Shown: one piece after another, positions 6,687-8,385 of the stretch
How the letters are laid out: each line of letters opens with the position of its first letter
Position numbering within the stretch: the first letter of the stretch is position 1
Assembly: GCA_016743925.1 (NCBI GenBank)
Contig: JADGFH010000234.1
Location: 1 to 8,385, forward strand
From: Labilibaculum sp.
Lineage (GTDB): Bacteria > Bacteroidota > Bacteroidia > Bacteroidales > Marinifilaceae
Reading direction: 5' to 3'
DNA length: 8,385 nt
Translations under genes and position numbers: made by a program
The notes under the pieces: generated by a model
Database searches by the model: none
What the model was told of the DNA's origin: nothing
Seen by the model: the letters and a program-made list of their open reading frames with translations, nothing else

Positions 6687-8030
6687 TTATTTCCGAATCA
6701 ACATGAAAGATCCTTTCTTTGTGTATTTCTTTTTCAGCTCTTCTCGACCTATTGCCGTAATCACATAAAAATAAGTTCCAGGAGTAGCCCATTTCCCATT
6801 AATTTTTCCATTCCATCCTTCATCAGGATTTTTCCATTCGTACACCACGCGTCCCCATCGATTTAAAAGGATAGCATGAAAAGTTTTTAACGATTGTGAT
6901 TTCACTCTAAATACATCGTTTCGACCGTCGCCATTCGGTGTGAAAACATTTGGCACTTGCACCAAAGATGTATCAACAACAATTGGAGTTCCTTCTGTCT
7001 TCAAATAAAATTCGTCAACACAAGTTTCTGGTCCCTTATCCGAAAAGGCAATTAATTTCACGAAATAATTGCCAGGATGCATATATGTGTAGGGCATTGG
7101 ATCTTCATCTACCAATACACCATCTGTTAACAAACTACCCTCAATAGACGTTAAACCTGCCTCCAACCTATCAAAATCCTGATAAATAAACCATTCAAAA
7201 TCATCCGCATTAATAGATTTATTATCAAAAGTCACCTCTAAAGGAGCTTCACCCAACATAGGATCAATCGAAAAATCAGCTTCTACCACATAGGTTGATG
7301 TTGAAATAGGATCTGACTCGAATCTGCAATTGTATTGATCTGTAACAAATACTTTGAATGACATCTCACCCTCAAAAGCTTCTTGAAATCTTAAATCTTT
7401 CTCGACTATATCGTAAGGTATTGCACCTAGATTTTCGGTTGCTGTAAGAATTCGATCTGTATTTCGTTCCAGAGAAAATCTGATAATTCTATCTGTCGAT
7501 TCACTAAGAACACTTACCGTTTCTGTTACATCACTTGCGTAGATATCATTATATCTTAAATTTAGTGGTGTGAATAATGCTTTAAAATGCAGGCCAACAC
7601 AATCCATCAAATCTAGAACAAAAACCGGCTTTGTATTTGAATTATTAAGCACCCAAACTTGCTCTTCATATGAAAGTATACCATTACTTGCCTCAACCTT
7701 ATACAAACCATCGGGCAAACCCGACAAATTAGAATCTGTTGGAGTATCAGACGAACTAACAGGTGTAGCAAAATTACCTGTTACCGAATCCCATTTGGTC
7801 CAAATAAAAGCCCAACCAGATGAACCATCCGACGAACTTGCAATTAATTCACCTGCTCCCATACCAACATTATCACAAAACACATATACCGAATCATTAG
7901 ATGTAGCTGTATAGTTTGTAAGCGATCTAAAAGATGCTTTTGGTGCTGTTATCTGAGAAAAAATCGGATTGGTAAGAAATGCCATCATCACAAAAAGCGA
8001 AAACCGAAATAGTTTGATTGATTGTTTCAT
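6687..8030 (-). CDS. Secreted PKD-domain protein with T9SS type B sorting domain
   Basis: The gene encodes a 447-residue exported protein. Residues 1-25 form a Sec signal peptide: basic MKQSIKLFR, then a hydrophobic stretch to NPIFS, with cleavage likely before Gln26. Residues 27-250 are beta-rich in appearance, resemble Ig-like surface modules and match no family I can name. Residues 251-347 look like a PKD domain (ADFSIDPMLGEAPLEVTFDN, then YTYMHPGNYFVKLIAFS). Residues 357-447 are a clear gliding motility-associated C-terminal domain (CHU_C, T9SS type B): VPNVFTPNGDGRNDVF, LNRWGRVVYEW, GWNGKINGKWATPGTYFYVI and a lysine-rich end. Such a domain directs export across the outer membrane by type IX secretion, so the protein should be at the surface or released. 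No enzyme motif is visible; a structural or adhesive role is a guess. It stands alone, convergent with the EF-G paralog. No convincing promoter was found upstream. Confidence 0.88.
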   Translation of the reverse strand: MKQSIKLFRFSLFVMMAFLTNPIFSQITAPKASFRSLTNYTATSNDSVYVFCDNVGMGAGELIASSSDGSSGWAFIWTKWDSVTGNFATPVSSSDTPTDSNLSGLPDGLYKVEASNGILSYEEQVWVLNNSNTKPVFVLDLMDCVGLHFKALFTPLNLRYNDIYASDVTETVSVLSESTDRIIRFSLERNTDRILTATENLGAIPYDIVEKDLRFQEAFEGEMSFKVFVTDQYNCRFESDPISTSTYVVEADFSIDPMLGEAPLEVTFDNKSINADDFEWFIYQDFDRLEAGLTSIEGSLLTDGVLVDEDPMPYTYMHPGNYFVKLIAFSDKGPETCVDEFYLKTEGTPIVVDTSLVQVPNVFTPNGDGRNDVFRVKSQSLKTFHAILLNRWGRVVYEWKNPDEGWNGKINGKWATPGTYFYVITAIGREELKKKYTKKGSFMLIRK

Positions 8031-8119
8031 ATGAATAAATGAATAATTTTATAATCGATCTTAATTTACAATATTAAAAAAATAAAGCCGTTTTTTCTAC
8101 TATTAACCAGTATCTTTAT

Positions 8120-8268
8120 TTACTAATGAGTTAACAATCATTAGTAAGGATAAGATAAATATTTACCATTACACCAAACAAACATTCCTAAAACCCATAG
8201 GACAAAAGCACTTTAAACTTTAATAATCACACGCTTAAACCTAAGTATAAAATATAAATCATTAGTAA
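8120..8268. repeat. Three copies of an operator-like motif, TTACTAATGA
   Basis: TTACTAATGA (8120-8129) and its exact complement TCATTAGTAA (8138-8147) form a 10-bp inverted repeat around an 8-bp centre. The 12-mer AATCATTAGTAA at 8136-8147 recurs exactly at 8257-8268, 121 bp away. The inverted pair lies about 90 bp upstream of the secreted-protein start, and the lone copy about 79 bp upstream of the helicase start. It may be a transcription factor site with one full and one half site. The rest of the 316-bp gap (8031-8346) is AT-rich and holds nothing else I can assign beyond a -7-like box at 8305-8312. Confidence 0.45.
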
Positions 8269-8304
8269 TTTTAAAAAAAGAGACAAATATTAAGCTTCAA
8301 ATAT

Positions 8305-8312
8305 TATTTTTG
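8305..8312 (+). promoter_or_regulatory. Possible -7 box for the helicase gene
   Basis: TATTTTTG matches the Bacteroidota -7 form TAnnTTTG and lies 34 bp upstream of the ATG at 8347, a sensible distance. No TTG is present about 20 bp further upstream, so this is a weak call. Confidence 0.33.
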
Positions 8313-8346
8313 GGGTTCAAAATAATTGGAAAACATACCTAATAGA

Positions 8347-8385
8347 ATGGAATATTTAAAAGAGTTAAACCCAGTACAAAGAGAA
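8347..8385 (+). CDS. UvrD/PcrA-type DNA helicase, N-terminus only
   Basis: Thirteen codons run in frame to the right edge and read MEYLKELNPVQRE. The LNPxQREAV element is the N-terminal Q-motif region of UvrD/PcrA/Rep superfamily 1 DNA helicases, which normally continues into an AGAGSGKT Walker A motif about 20 residues later. Those enzymes unwind DNA in nucleotide excision repair, mismatch repair and replication restart. The Walker A lies outside the window, so the call rests on the short N-terminal match and on the AT-rich leader ahead of the ATG. Confidence 0.75.
   Translation, partial: MEYLKELNPVQRE

Noticed and set aside
6657..6866. 69-codon plus-strand frame starting in the terminator
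   Set aside because: It begins inside the terminator hairpin and runs antisense to the conserved sorting domain; the Phe/Ser-rich product is typical of an antisense AT-rich frame.
7570..7914. 114-codon open frame on the plus strand inside the secreted-protein gene
   Set aside because: It is antisense to a gene with a signal peptide and clear PKD and sorting domains, with no leader or family match, so it is a shadow frame.
8041..8120. Minus-strand TAATATTG as the -7 box of the secreted-protein gene
   Set aside because: It has one mismatch to TAnnTTTG and no TTG at the correct distance upstream, so it is not better than background in this AT-rich stretch.
1..8385. Mobile elements, CRISPR arrays, tRNA or rRNA genes
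   Set aside because: No transposase or integrase motifs, regularly spaced repeats or RNA gene sequences were seen on either strand.

Overview
The window looks like chromosomal DNA of a low-GC member of the Bacteroidota. Five things point there. Genes start without clear Shine-Dalgarno sequences, in A/T-rich leaders. Promoter-like sites fit the Bacteroidota form TTG-N20-TAnnTTTG. The str and S10 ribosomal operons are joined with no tuf between them. There is an EF-G2-type paralog of the kind known from Bacteroides. A secreted protein ends in a type IX secretion (T9SS) type B sorting domain. The genus cannot be fixed from this sequence; a marine or gut Bacteroidia-like lineage is only a guess.

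Layout. Positions 1-4068, minus strand: a ribosomal protein operon read right to left, rpsL (S12) - rpsG (S7) - fusA (EF-G) - rpsJ (S10) - rplC (L3, running off the left edge). Positions 4069-4473: a 405-bp divergent intergenic region. It holds two tandem promoter-like sites for the ribosomal operon and a weaker one for the gene on the other side, whose leader contains short upstream ORFs and competing hairpins. Positions 4474-6630, plus strand: an EF-G paralog (EF-G2 type) whose GTPase motifs are badly eroded, including loss of the catalytic switch II histidine. Positions 6635-6671: a perfect 17-bp-stem bidirectional terminator separating convergent genes. Positions 6687-8030, minus strand: a secreted PKD-domain protein with a CHU_C/T9SS type B C-terminal domain. 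Positions 8031-8346: an AT-rich divergent intergenic region with three copies of a 10-12-bp operator-like motif. Positions 8347-8385, plus strand: the first 13 codons of what is very probably a UvrD/PcrA-type helicase.

How it fits together. The left half is standard translation machinery: 30S proteins, the translocase EF-G, S10 (also NusE) and L3. The most notable point is that a second, apparently GTPase-defective EF-G is encoded back to back with the operon for the canonical one. In Bacteroides thetaiotaomicron an EF-G2 lacking GTPase activity supports translation under carbon limitation, and this gene has the sequence hallmarks expected of such a protein. Whether the two genes are reciprocally regulated from the shared region cannot be told from sequence alone. 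I see no mobile element, CRISPR array, tRNA or rRNA, and no clearly new multi-gene system.
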